Shown here piece by piece: positions 29,130 through 38,968 of a DNA stretch of 64,000 nt. Position 1 is the first letter of the stretch; each line of letters opens with the position of its first letter. Made by a program: the position numbers and the translations under genes. Origin of the DNA: Pseudomonas sp. RIT409 (GTDB lineage: Bacteria > Pseudomonadota > Gammaproteobacteria > Pseudomonadales > Pseudomonadaceae); NCBI RefSeq assembly GCF_003052515.2, contig NZ_QARE02000001.1, positions 310,001-374,000 of the forward strand. Direction: 5' to 3'. A model generated the notes under the pieces. It searched no databases. It saw only the letters and a program-made list of their open reading frames with translations, and was not told the origin of the DNA.

Positions 29130-30167
29130 ATGACCCTTGCAGTCCAGTTCACTCAAGTTTCCCGTTCGTTCGGCGATGTGAAGGCCGTAGACCGGGTCTC
29201 CATCGACATCGAGGACGGCGAGTTCTTTTCCATGCTCGGCCCATCGGGCTCGGGCAAGACCACTTGCCTGCGCCTGATCGCCGGCTTCGAACAGCCCAGT
29301 GCAGGTTCGATCCGGATTCATGGCGAAGAGGCTGCGGGCCTGCCGCCGTATCAACGCGACGTCAATACGGTGTTTCAGGACTACGCCCTGTTCCCCCACA
29401 TGAACGTGCGTGACAACGTCGCCTACGGTCTGAAAGTCAAAGGTATTGCCAGGCGTGAACGCCTGGCTCGCGCCGATGAAGCGCTGGACATGGTCGCGCT
29501 GGCGGGCTATGGCGACCGCAAGCCCGTGCAATTGTCCGGCGGGCAACGCCAGCGGGTGGCCCTGGCCCGCGCGCTGGTCAACCGCCCCCGCGTCTTGCTG
29601 CTCGACGAACCCCTGGGCGCCCTTGATCTCAAACTGCGCGAACAGATGCAGAGCGAATTGAAAAAGCTCCAGCGCCAGTTGGGCATCACCTTTATTTTCG
29701 TGACCCACGACCAGACCGAAGCGCTGTCCATGTCGGACCGCGTCGCGGTGTTCAACAAGGGTCGGATCGAGCAGGTCGACACGCCGCGCAATCTGTACAG
29801 GAAGCCGGCCACTGCCTTCGTTGCCGAGTTCGTCGGCACCTCCAACGTATTGCGAGGCGAACTGGCGCAACGACTGTGCGGCCACTGCGCAGCCTTTTCG
29901 ATTCGCCCCGAGCACATCCGGTTCGCGGATGGCCCGGCTGCCCCTCATGAAATCGAAGTGAGCGGTTTGCTGCATGACATCCAGTACCAGGGCAGCGCCA
30001 CCCGGTACGAACTGAAGCTCGACAACGGTCAGACCCTGAGCGTCAGCCAGCCCAACACCCAATGGGTGGAAGCCAGCGCGCACCACCAGACCGGGCAACG
30101 CATCACGGCACGCTGGGCTCGCGACGCCATGGTCGCGCTGCACGATCCTGTGATCGAGGCTTGCTGA
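29130..30167 (+). CDS. ydcT: Polyamine-type ABC transporter ATPase (YdcT-like)
   Basis: A 345-residue ATP-binding subunit. Walker A (GPSGSGKTTCLRLIAGFEQP), the signature LSGGQRQRVALARAL and Walker B (VLLLDEPLGALDLKLREQ) are all intact. A C-terminal TOBE-like domain (about 270-340) is present, as in PotA/PotG. It would form the import complex with the two permeases downstream, two bases after its stop. Confidence 0.95.
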   Translation: MTLAVQFTQVSRSFGDVKAVDRVSIDIEDGEFFSMLGPSGSGKTTCLRLIAGFEQPSAGSIRIHGEEAAGLPPYQRDVNTVFQDYALFPHMNVRDNVAYGLKVKGIARRERLARADEALDMVALAGYGDRKPVQLSGGQRQRVALARALVNRPRVLLLDEPLGALDLKLREQMQSELKKLQRQLGITFIFVTHDQTEALSMSDRVAVFNKGRIEQVDTPRNLYRKPATAFVAEFVGTSNVLRGELAQRLCGHCAAFSIRPEHIRFADGPAAPHEIEVSGLLHDIQYQGSATRYELKLDNGQTLSVSQPNTQWVEASAHHQTGQRITARWARDAMVALHDPVIEAC

Positions 30168-30168
30168 C

Positions 30169-31119
30169 ATGAATCAGACACTTATCCACAGTGCGCCGAC
30201 GCCGAGGCCCTCGCCTCTGAGGTCGCTCTCCGACCTGCTGTACCGAAGGCCGAACCTCTACCTCTCACTGTTGCTGATCCCCCCGTTGCTGTGGTTCGGC
30301 GCCATTTACCTCGGCTCGCTGCTGGGGCTTTTGTGGCAAGGTTTCTACACCTTCGACGACTTCAGCATGACGGTCACGCCCGACCTGACCCTGGCCAACT
30401 TCGCAGCGCTGTTCAACCCGGCCAATTTCGACGTGATCCAACGGACGCTCGTGATGGCTGTCGCGGTCTCCGTCGCCAGTGCCATCGTCGCCTTTCCCAT
30501 CGCGTATTACATGGCGCGCTACACCACGGGCACGACCAAGGCGTTCTTTTACATCGCGGTGATGATGCCGATGTGGGCCAGCTACATCGTCAAGGCCTAC
30601 GCCTGGACGCTGCTGCTGGCCAAGGGCGGTGTCGCGCAATGGTTCATCCAGCACTTGGGGCTGGAGCCGGTATTGCTATGGGTTCTGGGAATTCCCGGCG
30701 TCGGTGGAAGCACCCTGTCGACCTCGCACCTGGGGCGTTTCATGGTGTTCGTTTACATCTGGCTGCCGTTCATGATTCTGCCGATCCAGGCCTCGCTGGA
30801 ACGTCTGCCCCCTTCGCTGCTACAGGCGTCCGCCGACCTGGGCGCCACACCGCGACAAACCTTCGCGCAGGTGATCCTGCCCCTGTCGGTGCCGGGCATT
30901 GCCGCCGGTTCGATCTTCACCTTCTCCCTGACCTTGGGCGACTTCATCGTGCCGCAGCTCATTGGCCCGCCGGGCTACTTCATCGGCAGCATGGTCTACG
31001 CCCAGCAAGGCGCCATCGGCAATCTGCCGATGGCCGCCGCATTCACATTGGTGCCCATCGTGCTCATCGCCATCTACCTGTCTATCGTCAAGCGACTGGG
31101 AGCTTTCGATGCGCTCTAG
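30169..31119 (+). CDS. ydcU: Polyamine-type ABC transporter permease (YdcU-like)
   Basis: A 316-residue inner-membrane permease with about six transmembrane helices. The EAA-type loop is visible in [31 protein letters not shown], which docks to the ATPase. It starts one base past the ATPase stop codon (TGACATG context) and overlaps the second permease by 11 bases, so all are one operon. Confidence 0.93.
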   Translation: MNQTLIHSAPTPRPSPLRSLSDLLYRRPNLYLSLLLIPPLLWFGAIYLGSLLGLLWQGFYTFDDFSMTVTPDLTLANFAALFNPANFDVIQRTLVMAVAVSVASAIVAFPIAYYMARYTTGTTKAFFYIAVMMPMWASYIVKAYAWTLLLAKGGVAQWFIQHLGLEPVLLWVLGIPGVGGSTLSTSHLGRFMVFVYIWLPFMILPIQASLERLPPSLLQASADLGATPRQTFAQVILPLSVPGIAAGSIFTFSLTLGDFIVPQLIGPPGYFIGSMVYAQQGAIGNLPMAAAFTLVPIVLIAIYLSIVKRLGAFDAL

Positions 31120-31933
31120 GCCCGTGGAAAAAGAACAAGCCTCCTGGGGTTTGAAAATCGCGGCGTGGGCGGGGTTGGTGTTTTTGCATTTCCCGATCCT
31201 GATCATCTTCGTCTACGCCTTCAACACCGAAGACGCGGCATTCAGCTTCCCGCCTCAACGGTTGACCCTGAAATGGTTCAGCGTGGCGTTTTCCCGGCCG
31301 GATGTGCTGGAGGCGATCAAGCTGTCGCTGCAGATCGCCTGCGTGGCGACGTTGATCGCGCTGGTCCTTGGCACGCTGGCGTCGGCAGCCCTGTATCGGC
31401 GCGCTTTCTTCGGCAAGGACAGCATTTCGCTGATGCTGATCCTGCCCATCGCCCTGCCCGGCATCATCACCGGCCTGGCGCTGCTGTCGGCATTCAGGTG
31501 GCTGGGCATCGAGCCGGGCATGTTCAGCATCATCGTCGGCCATGCCACGTTCTGTGTGGTGATCGTCTACAACAACGTCATCGCCCGCCTGCGCCGCACG
31601 TCCCACAGCCTCATCGAGGCATCGATGGACCTGGGTGCCGACGGTTGGCAGACCTTCCGCTACATCATCCTGCCGAACCTGGGCTCCGCATTACTGGCGG
31701 GCGGAATGCTCGCGTTCGCACTGTCGTTCGACGAAATCATCGTGACCACCTTCACCGCAGGCCATGAACGCACGTTGCCGATCTGGCTGCTCAACCAACT
31801 GAGCCGACCTCGCGACGTGCCTGTCACCAACGTGGTCGCCATGCTGGTGATGATGGTCACGATGTTGCCGATTCTCGGCGCGTATTACCTGACCCGAGGC
31901 GGTGAGAGCGTGGCCGGGAGCGGTGGGAAGTAA
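31109..31933 (+). CDS. ydcV: Polyamine-type ABC transporter permease (YdcV-like)
   Basis: A 274-residue inner-membrane permease paired with the previous one. The ATG at 31109 ([14 protein letters not shown]) lies inside the end of the ydcU-like gene; starts further upstream would run through that gene in another frame. The EAA loop is [31 protein letters not shown]. Six hydrophobic segments are seen. The family imports putrescine-like amines. Confidence 0.93.
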   Translation: MRSRPVEKEQASWGLKIAAWAGLVFLHFPILIIFVYAFNTEDAAFSFPPQRLTLKWFSVAFSRPDVLEAIKLSLQIACVATLIALVLGTLASAALYRRAFFGKDSISLMLILPIALPGIITGLALLSAFRWLGIEPGMFSIIVGHATFCVVIVYNNVIARLRRTSHSLIEASMDLGADGWQTFRYIILPNLGSALLAGGMLAFALSFDEIIVTTFTAGHERTLPIWLLNQLSRPRDVPVTNVVAMLVMMVTMLPILGAYYLTRGGESVAGSGGK

Positions 31934-32029
31934 TCCCCGTGAAGGGCCAACTCGCTCGCCTCAGGACGACCCCACGCCAGCCCGGGCGGCGCAACGAACA
32001 TTCGAAGGCGTTAACGAGAGGACAATGCC

Positions 32030-33454
32030 ATGCAAACCAAACTGCTCATCAATGGCCACCTGGTCGCCGGCGAAGGTCCCGCGCAGCCTGTGTTCAACCC
32101 AGCCTTGGGCCGCGTGTTGGTGGAGATCAACGAAGCCAGCGAGGGTCAGGTCGACACGGCGGTGCGCGCCGCCGATGCAGCTTTTGAAAGCTGGTCGCAG
32201 ACAGCGCCCAAGGATCGTTCGCTGCTGCTATTGAAGCTGGCCGATGCGATCGACGCCCATGCAGAGGAACTGGCAAAGCTGGAGTCGGACAACTGCGGCA
32301 AGCCCTATCACGCCGCGCTGAACGATGAACTGCCTGCCATCGCCGACGTGTTCCGCTTTTTCGCCGGTGCCAGCCGCTGCATGGGCGGTTCGGCCGCGGG
32401 TGAATACCTGCCCGGGCATACGTCGATGATCCGTCGCGACCCGGTGGGCGTGATCGCGTCGATCGCCCCCTGGAACTACCCCTTGATGATGGTCGCCTGG
32501 AAAATCGCCCCGGCCCTGGCCGCCGGTAATACGGTGGTGCTCAAGCCTTCCGAGCAGACCCCGCTGACCGCGTTGCGCCTGGTCGAATTGGCCAAGGACA
32601 TCTTTCCTGCGGGCGTACTCAACCTGGTGTTTGGCCGCGGTCAGACGGTGGGCAATCCGCTGGTGACTCACCCGAAAGTACGCATGGTCTCGTTGACCGG
32701 CTCCATCGCCACCGGCTCGCATATCATTTCCAGTACCGCCGACAGCGTCAAACGCCTGCACATGGAACTGGGTGGCAAAGCGCCGGTGATCATTTTCGAC
32801 GATGCGGATATCGATGCGGCCGTCGAAGGCATTCGTACCTTCGGGTTCTACAACGCTGGCCAGGATTGCACGGCAGCCTGCCGTATCTATGCGCAGAAAG
32901 GGATCTACGATGCCTTCGTGAAAAAGCTGGGCGAGGCGGTGAGCTCCATCAAGGTGGGGCCACAGGATGACCCGACGACCGAACTCGGGCCGCTGATCAC
33001 CGCCCAGCATCGCGACCGCGTCACGGGCTTCGTCGAGCGCGCGATCGCGCAATCCCACATCCGACTGATCACAGGGGGCAAAGCCATTGAAGGCAAGGGT
33101 TTCTTCTTCCAGCCAACGGTCATTGCCGACGCCCAGCAGGATGACGAAATCGTTCGCCGTGAAGTCTTCGGGCCGGTGGTTTCAGTCACACAGTTCGAGG
33201 ATGAAGCCCAAGTCCTCGGCTGGGCAAACGATTCGGATTACGGCCTGGCTTCCTCTGTCTGGACCCAGGACATCGGCCGCGCCCACCGCCTGAGTGCGCG
33301 CCTGCAATACGGCTGCACCTGGGTCAACACGCACTTCATGCTGGTCAGTGAAATGCCGCACGGCGGTCAGAAACTGTCTGGGTACGGGAAAGACATGTCC
33401 CTGTACGGGTTGGAAGACTACACCTCGGTGCGGCATGTGATGGTCAAGCACTGA
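32030..33454 (+). CDS. patD: Gamma-aminobutyraldehyde dehydrogenase (PatD/YdcW-like)
   Basis: A 474-residue NAD-dependent enzyme that oxidises 4-aminobutanal, made from putrescine, to GABA. Motifs: [41 protein letters not shown] and [17 protein letters not shown] with the catalytic Cys. Length and position after the ydcSTUV-like genes match E. coli ydcSTUVW. It is paralogous to the enzyme at 26145. About 100 bases separate it from the last permease, so it may be in the same operon. Confidence 0.92.
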   Translation: MQTKLLINGHLVAGEGPAQPVFNPALGRVLVEINEASEGQVDTAVRAADAAFESWSQTAPKDRSLLLLKLADAIDAHAEELAKLESDNCGKPYHAALNDELPAIADVFRFFAGASRCMGGSAAGEYLPGHTSMIRRDPVGVIASIAPWNYPLMMVAWKIAPALAAGNTVVLKPSEQTPLTALRLVELAKDIFPAGVLNLVFGRGQTVGNPLVTHPKVRMVSLTGSIATGSHIISSTADSVKRLHMELGGKAPVIIFDDADIDAAVEGIRTFGFYNAGQDCTAACRIYAQKGIYDAFVKKLGEAVSSIKVGPQDDPTTELGPLITAQHRDRVTGFVERAIAQSHIRLITGGKAIEGKGFFFQPTVIADAQQDDEIVRREVFGPVVSVTQFEDEAQVLGWANDSDYGLASSVWTQDIGRAHRLSARLQYGCTWVNTHFMLVSEMPHGGQKLSGYGKDMSLYGLEDYTSVRHVMVKH

Positions 33455-33814
33455 AACGTGCCGAGCGGTCGAGAATGAATCCGTTCCCATGGTGCGGGTG
33501 GCCATGGGAGTGGGACTCATCCGGATTCGGTTCGTGATGTGCGCTGCCAACCCCAGCGGATAATGCCGGCCACCCTGCGCCATTCGATGGCACTTTCCAT
33601 GAGCCGCCATCACCCCGCGCCTGATCTTATTTCTCTGTCATCACGCAACCCCTCGGCAGCGCCATGGTCAACCGTTTTGACGTTGCTTCGGGTTGATACG
33701 GTCTTTTTCGCTATTCATTCGAATAATGGCGAATTGAGCCGCTCGATCCTCCACCCTCAAATGGATAGCACGGGTGACGATCTTTCTGGTCTGGCTTCGT
33801 ATTGGGCCATTTGA
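33455..33814. other. Intergenic region upstream of the hybrid kinase
   Basis: The 360 bases have no convincing gene. An inverted repeat CCCATGG/CCATGGG lies near 33486-33508, just past the patD stop; without a T-run it is only a possible terminator. The rest is AT-richer and probably carries the kinase promoter. Confidence 0.45.
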
Positions 33815-35944
33815 ATGGAGCTTTCGCTGTTGACTCGATATCCCGGTTTTCCCGCAGGTGACAGTGCGGCCGCTCGTACCCTTTCCGGAATCGACTGGAC
33901 GACCACTGCGCTCGGCCCCATGGATCAGTGGCCAGCGGGCCTGAAGATTCATTTGAATCTGATCTTCAACTCTCCCGAGTCGATGTACGTCCTCTGGGGG
34001 CCGGACTTATTGTTTTTCCATAACGATGCCTACGCGCCCGTGCTAGGTCCTCGGCTGAAAAACGCCATGGGCGCTCGGATGAAAGAGCTGTGGTCGGACG
34101 TTTGGGATCAGGTTGAGTCCAATATCGAGGATGCGTTGCGCGGTATTCCTTATCAGTGCGAAGACTTGCCGCTGGTCATGGCTCGCTACGGAGAGATCGA
34201 GCGTACGTGGTGGTCGTTCTCCTTCTCTCCGGTCATCGACGAACACAACCGAATTGCAGGTCTGTTGTGCGTAACCAAGGAGACCACCAAGCGAGTGCTG
34301 GACCAGCGCGCATTGCGTGCCAGCGAGCAGCGACGTCTGGATTTGATTGCCGATCTGGAGCGCCAGGTGATCGAGCGTTCACACGAGCGCGGCCTGACCT
34401 GGCAGGTCAGCCCCGATCTGCTTTCAGTCATGACCGCCGAACTGCAATTCGAGACCACCAACCCGGCCTGGCGCTCGACCCTGGGCTGGTCAGACGACGA
34501 ATTGTCGAGCAAGACATTGGGCAACTTGATCCACCCCCATGACACCGTGCACACCCAGAACGCGTTCGAAGCGCTGAAAGGCAATCATCCGGTCCTGAAC
34601 CTGGAGAACCGTTGCCTGCACAAGGACGGCACCTACCGATGGCTGTCGTGGGTCGCCGTTCCGGAAGGCGGCAAGATGTACTGCAGCGCGCGCGATATCA
34701 CCCATGAGAAACGGCAGGCCGACGCGCTGCGTCTGGCCGAAGACGCATTGAGGCAATCACAGAAAATGGAAGCGGTCGGGCAACTGACCGGAGGCCTCGC
34801 TCATGACTTCAACAACCTGTTGCTAGGGGTCAGCGGCAACCTGGAGTTGTTGAAGAACCGCGTCGCCAGAGGCCGCACCGAACAGCTGGACCGTTACATC
34901 GACTCCGCGCTGGAAGGGTCGCGCAGGGCCGCAGCGTTGACCCATCGACTGCTGGCCTATTCCCGTCGGCAAACCCTTGACCCCGAGGTGACAGACGTCG
35001 ATCACTTGGTCGAGGGCATGGCCGAGCTGATACGGCGCACGGTCGGTCCTGCCATCGCTATGGACGTTCTTGCCACGCGAGGCCTCTGGACCACGCGCGT
35101 CGATGCCCACCAACTCGAAAACGCACTACTCAACCTCTGCCTGAACGCGCGCGATGCCATGCCGGACGGCGGCCAGCTGTTGATCGAGACCTGCAACGAA
35201 ACCCTTGATGCCGCGGACGCGCAGGAGTTGGAGCTGCCCGAAGAGCGTTACGTGGCGCTGTCTGTCAGCGACAACGGCACCGGCATGAGCCAAGAAGTGG
35301 CCAAGCGCGCCTTCGAACCGTTTTTCACCACCAAACCCATGGGGATGGGTACAGGGCTGGGGCTGTCGATGATCTATGGGTTCGCGCGACAGTCCGGCGG
35401 CGGTGTGCGCATCGAGTCGACGCTCGGACGTGGCTCACGTGTCTGCATTTACCTGCCCGCCTACATCGGTACTGAGAAGCCTGCCGCCAAAACGCCAGCC
35501 CTGAGCCGCTCGGCCGCCGCGCCGGCCAGCGGAAAAACGGTACTGGTGGTGGACGATGAACCCTCCGTGCGCGCCTTGATGACCGAAGTTCTGATCGATC
35601 AAGGCTATCGAGTACTTGAGGCCGACACCGGGGCATCGGCGCTCGAGATCCTGCAATCCGGCCAGACCGTGGACCTGCTAGTGTCGGACGTGGGCCTCCC
35701 GGGCGGTATGAATGGTCGGCAATTGGCTGACGCTGCACGCGTCTGGCGGCCCACGCTGGATGTGCTGTTCGTGACCGGCTACGCAGAGAACGCCGCGTTG
35801 GACAAAGATGGGCTGGAAACGGGAATGCACGTGCTCATCAAGCCATTTTCTCTTCGGGCCTTCAACGACAGAGTCATCGAGTTGCTTCGAGCGCAACGTG
35901 TGCCGCCAGCAAAAGAGGCCCCGTTTAGCGACCCGGCACCGTGA
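33815..35944 (+). CDS. PAS-domain hybrid histidine kinase
   Basis: A 709-residue soluble sensor kinase with no transmembrane segment. An N-terminal PAS-like domain (about 1-160; GPMDQWPAGLKIHLNLI) is followed by a second PAS-like segment (about 205-300; RDITHEKRQADALRLAED links it to the kinase). The HisKA box has His330 in GQLTGGLAHDFNNLL, the ATPase shows LENALLNLCLNARDAMPDGG, and a C-terminal receiver has DLLVSDVGLPGGMNG. No partner response regulator is adjacent, so output is unknown. Its last 20 bases overlap the convergent DUF1289 gene. Confidence 0.9.
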   Translation: MELSLLTRYPGFPAGDSAAARTLSGIDWTTTALGPMDQWPAGLKIHLNLIFNSPESMYVLWGPDLLFFHNDAYAPVLGPRLKNAMGARMKELWSDVWDQVESNIEDALRGIPYQCEDLPLVMARYGEIERTWWSFSFSPVIDEHNRIAGLLCVTKETTKRVLDQRALRASEQRRLDLIADLERQVIERSHERGLTWQVSPDLLSVMTAELQFETTNPAWRSTLGWSDDELSSKTLGNLIHPHDTVHTQNAFEALKGNHPVLNLENRCLHKDGTYRWLSWVAVPEGGKMYCSARDITHEKRQADALRLAEDALRQSQKMEAVGQLTGGLAHDFNNLLLGVSGNLELLKNRVARGRTEQLDRYIDSALEGSRRAAALTHRLLAYSRRQTLDPEVTDVDHLVEGMAELIRRTVGPAIAMDVLATRGLWTTRVDAHQLENALLNLCLNARDAMPDGGQLLIETCNETLDAADAQELELPEERYVALSVSDNGTGMSQEVAKRAFEPFFTTKPMGMGTGLGLSMIYGFARQSGGGVRIESTLGRGSRVCIYLPAYIGTEKPAAKTPALSRSAAAPASGKTVLVVDDEPSVRALMTEVLIDQGYRVLEADTGASALEILQSGQTVDLLVSDVGLPGGMNGRQLADAARVWRPTLDVLFVTGYAENAALDKDGLETGMHVLIKPFSLRAFNDRVIELLRAQRVPPAKEAPFSDPAP

Positions 35945-36143
35945 ACAACATCCCGCCCGCCCGTGCGCGGGCCTCGCACAGCACCAGGACGGCGCGCCGC
36001 TCGTCGTTGCTCATGCGGCCCCAGCCCGCGATCTCTGCGCCAGTGCGCTGGCAACCGACGCACAGATCGCCCTCATCCAGGGCACAGATGCTCACACAAG
36101 GGGAACGTACGGGTTTTTCGTGAATTGCGGATTCGGTGGACAT
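35925..36143 (-). CDS. DUF1289 small cysteine protein
   Basis: A 72-residue protein with the four-cysteine DUF1289 pattern SPCVSICALDEGDLCVGCQRT, likely a small metal or redox site, and a trailing GWGRMSNDERRAVL. The ATG at 36143 follows the last base of the carbonic anhydrase stop (TGATG), so the pair is coupled. The function is unknown; the family often sits beside gamma carbonic anhydrase or tRNA genes. Confidence 0.85.
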   Translation of the reverse strand: MSTESAIHEKPVRSPCVSICALDEGDLCVGCQRTGAEIAGWGRMSNDERRAVLVLCEARARAGGMLFTVPGR

Positions 36144-36667
36144 CAATCTTCCTGAGGCGCCAGGTCGCGTGCATAACGCTGGGCATTGTGAACGTAATGG
36201 GCCGCGCTGGCTTCGAGCATGTTCTTCTGGGCGTCGGTGAGCTCGCGCACGACCTTCCCAGGGGAACCCATCACCAATGAACCGTCGGGGATGACTTTGC
36301 CTTCGCCGATCAGCGAATTGGCGCCGATGATGCAGTATTTTCCGATCTTCGCCCCATTGAGGATCACGGAATTGATCCCGATGAGCGTGTTGTCATCGAC
36401 GGTACACCCATGAAGCATCACGTTGTGGCCGATGGTCACGTTCTTGCCGATCGTCAGCGGCGAGCCCATGTCGGTATGCATCACGGTGCCATCCTGCACA
36501 TTGCTGTTCTCGCCGATATCGATCAGTTCGTTGTCGCCCCGCAGCACAGCGCCAAACCAGACGCTGGCATTGGCCTGCAGGCGAACCTTGCCGATCAGTG
36601 TGGCCGTGGGAGCGATCCAGCTTTGCGGGTGGGCTTCGACGCGGGCATCGCCCAGACGGTATTTCAT
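36143..36667 (-). CDS. Gamma carbonic anhydrase-family protein
   Basis: A 174-residue left-handed beta-helix protein of the YrdA/CaiE type. Hexapeptide-like repeats are visible ([49 protein letters not shown]). The three zinc histidines appear in [17 protein letters not shown]. True carbonic anhydrase activity is not proven for this branch. It ends by overlapping the DUF1289 start. Confidence 0.9.
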   Translation of the reverse strand: MKYRLGDARVEAHPQSWIAPTATLIGKVRLQANASVWFGAVLRGDNELIDIGENSNVQDGTVMHTDMGSPLTIGKNVTIGHNVMLHGCTVDDNTLIGINSVILNGAKIGKYCIIGANSLIGEGKVIPDGSLVMGSPGKVVRELTDAQKNMLEASAAHYVHNAQRYARDLAPQED

Positions 36668-36735
36668 CTTGTTTTCCTCATGGCTCGGCTCTCTGGCCGT
36701 GGGTCAGGCAGACATTCGTAAAGCGGCAAGGCCGG

Positions 36736-37347
36736 TCAGGACTTCAGCGTCAGGATGGCCGAGCGCTGCGGTGGCCGATGCAGATCAATATTGCTGTCGT
36801 AGAGCACGTTCACGAGCTCGACGATCATGATGGCCGTCAGGCCCCATATCTTGTATTCGTCGAACCGATAACTCGGCACGTACCAACTGCGGCCCTGATA
36901 ATCGATGCGGTGGGTGTGCTCCCGGGCGTCCTCCCGGAAGAAAGCCAGCGGGACGCTGAAAACGGCGGCAATTTCGCCATCGTTGGGCGTGTATTCGACG
37001 AAATCGGGAATCACGCCCACAAAGGGGGTGACCTTGATGCCGTGCTTGGAGATGAGGGGGCTGAGAGGACCGACGATTTCAACGAGGCCGGGCGCCAGGC
37101 CGATTTCTTCTTGGGCCTCACGCAGCGCGGTGAACACCAGATCAGGATCTTCGGGATCGCGCCGCCCGCCGGGAAAGGCAACTTCGCCACCGTGGGTCGA
37201 CAGGCCGCTGGCACGCAGCGTCAACACCAGTTCAGGCTCATCGCTACGGGTGATGGGTACCAGGACCGCCGCTTCGGGGAAACGTCCGTCATTATCCAGC
37301 GTGCCCGGCGTATGACCCTTGATACGGCGAAGTAGCTCGTCCAGCAT
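36736..37347 (-). CDS. Nudix hydrolase, probable CoA pyrophosphatase
   Basis: A 203-residue Nudix protein. The Nudix box is GGRRDPEDPDLVFTALREAQEEIGL (REAQEEIG core). The preceding STHGGEVAFPGG and trailing segments match the NudL/YeaB CoA-diphosphatase type that cleaves CoA to phosphopantetheine and 3',5'-ADP. It lies 68 bases from the carbonic anhydrase gene on the same strand and may share transcription. Confidence 0.88.
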   Translation of the reverse strand: MLDELLRRIKGHTPGTLDNDGRFPEAAVLVPITRSDEPELVLTLRASGLSTHGGEVAFPGGRRDPEDPDLVFTALREAQEEIGLAPGLVEIVGPLSPLISKHGIKVTPFVGVIPDFVEYTPNDGEIAAVFSVPLAFFREDAREHTHRIDYQGRSWYVPSYRFDEYKIWGLTAIMIVELVNVLYDSNIDLHRPPQRSAILTLKS

Positions 37348-37493
37348 GGGAGTTCTCGATCTAATGCCTGTCCGGCATGATGCACCAAAGCTGCGATACG
37401 CCCAACCCCTCCCCGTCTACCGGAACTCGGGCCTTGCCCCCGACCCGCGCGGCGCGCCAAGATAGCCGCTGACTTCAGGAACGCGATCCGATC

Positions 37494-38045
37494 ATGAAAT
37501 TCTGCAGCCAGTGCGGTGAACAGGTCACCCAGCGCATCCCCGAGGGCGACAGCCGCCCGCGTTACGTATGCGATCACTGCCACACCATTCATTACCAGAA
37601 TCCGAATATCGTCGCCGGCGTCTTGCCGGTCTGGGAAAACAAGGTGTTGCTGTGCCGACGCGCCATCGAGCCAAGAATGGGCTACTGGACGTTGCCAGCC
37701 GGGTTCATGGAAAACGGCGAAAGCGTCGAACAGGCGGCCCGCCGCGAGACTGTCGAAGAGGCCTGTGCGGTGCTCGAAGACCTGCATTTGTATGCCATGA
37801 TCGATGTGCCGCACATCAGCCAGGTGCACATCTTCTACCGCGCCAACATGGTCAGCGCCGACTACGCAGCCGGGGTAGAAAGCCTTGAGGTCAGGTTGTT
37901 CGACGAGGGGGAGATTCCGTGGTCCGAGCTGGCTTTCCAGACGGTCAGGCGTACCCTAGAATGCTTCTTCAACGACCGGCGGCATCAAGAATTCCCGGTG
38001 CGAACCGATTGCCTGTCTGTCACCCCTCCTCTCAAAACACTATGA
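37494..38045 (+). CDS. Zinc-ribbon Nudix hydrolase
   Basis: A 183-residue protein with an N-terminal zinc ribbon (CSQCGEQ ... YVCDHCHTIHYQNP; Cys4) as in NudC-type enzymes, then a Nudix box in PAGFMENGESVEQAARRETVEEA. NudC-like enzymes hydrolyse NADH or other dinucleotides. This one is shorter than NudC and lacks its SQPWPFPxS motif, so the substrate is uncertain. It is divergent from the CoA pyrophosphatase gene. Confidence 0.88.
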   Translation: MKFCSQCGEQVTQRIPEGDSRPRYVCDHCHTIHYQNPNIVAGVLPVWENKVLLCRRAIEPRMGYWTLPAGFMENGESVEQAARRETVEEACAVLEDLHLYAMIDVPHISQVHIFYRANMVSADYAAGVESLEVRLFDEGEIPWSELAFQTVRRTLECFFNDRRHQEFPVRTDCLSVTPPLKTL

Positions 38046-38097
38046 CCAGATGATGACGCGCGTTCGTCGATGCGCGAGCTTCAGGGATACCGTTGAA

Positions 38098-38661
38098 ATG
38101 CGTTTGTTGCTTGCCGCTCTGTGCCTGTCGTTCGTTCCGCTTTCCCAGGCCGCGTTCACTCAGACCATCGTGCCCAAGGGCAGCGAGCAGAAATTCGTCG
38201 ATGGCAAGGTGGTGGACACGCAGGACATTGCGCACCGTACCATCGACAAAGTGCTGGTCCTCAAATCCGCTCATCAACTGCAACTGATGAGCAAGGGCGA
38301 GGCGCTGAAAACTTACCGCATTTCCCTGGGTAAATCCCCCAAAGGCCCCAAGCTGCAGGAAGGCGACCAACGCACCCCGGAAGGTTTCTACTGGCTGGAC
38401 TGGCGCAAGACCAGCGATGCCTTCAACCTGTCGATGCACATCTCCTACCCGAACATCTCCGATGCCGCCCGCGCCCGCCGCGAAGGCGTCAACCCCGGCA
38501 GCATGATCATGATCCATGGCACGCCGATCAACGAAGAATACCCGGAGTGGTATTTCCACACCCTGGACTGGACCAATGGCTGCATTGCCATGAAGAACAG
38601 CGACATCCGAGAGGTGTGGGACTTGGTCAAGGACGGCACGATGATCGAGATACGGCCCTGA
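38098..38661 (+). CDS. L,D-transpeptidase family (YkuD) protein, exported
   Basis: A 187-residue protein. The ATG at 38098 begins a signal peptide (MRLLLAALCLSFVPLSQA). The YkuD catalytic region shows MIMIHGTPINEEYPE and then DWTNGCIAMKNSDI with the nucleophile Cys and, upstream, its His. These enzymes cross-link peptidoglycan by 3-3 bonds or attach proteins. It sits 53 bases after the Nudix gene. The start at 38050 would lack the signal at its N-terminus. Confidence 0.9.
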   Translation: MRLLLAALCLSFVPLSQAAFTQTIVPKGSEQKFVDGKVVDTQDIAHRTIDKVLVLKSAHQLQLMSKGEALKTYRISLGKSPKGPKLQEGDQRTPEGFYWLDWRKTSDAFNLSMHISYPNISDAARARREGVNPGSMIMIHGTPINEEYPEWYFHTLDWTNGCIAMKNSDIREVWDLVKDGTMIEIRP

Positions 38662-38968
38662 GCCACCTGCCAGAGGATCGGCCTTGTCGCAGCGCCGAGG
38701 CCACCCGCGCCCTACCCTGAGCCCGACGCGAAGGGGCCCGCCGTTTAACGACAGTCAATAAGCCCGCCGTTTCCAGCCGACCGTATCGGTTTCTCCCCTC
38801 GACTTCCCCCTTGCGCCATGGTGAATTGCGCAGCGCCCCCGAACGTCACCACTTTGTGACCAAAAGATCTGCTTTGCCCCTACCCACCGGTTGACGTGGT
38901 ATTCAAGTGGTATTACTTTCGATGGCATCTCCATAAAAACTTTCCCTCTGAAGTGGGGCCCGTTTTAC
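38662..38968. other. Intergenic region upstream of nagR-like gene
   Basis: The 307 bases hold no gene I can support. The left part is GC-rich and without structure that I trust. The right part contains the promoter and repeat described at 38891-38919. Confidence 0.5.
38891..38919 (+). promoter_or_regulatory. Promoter and direct-repeat operator of the nag operon
   Basis: TTGACG (38891-38896) is followed 17 bases later by TACTTT (38914-38919), a plausible -35/-10 pair with a weak -10. The spacer holds the direct repeat GTGGTATT at 38896-38903 and 38907-38914, spaced 11 bases, one helical turn. A GntR-type regulator bound there would block RNA polymerase, so self-repression of nagR-nagE is expected. 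Confidence 0.55.
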
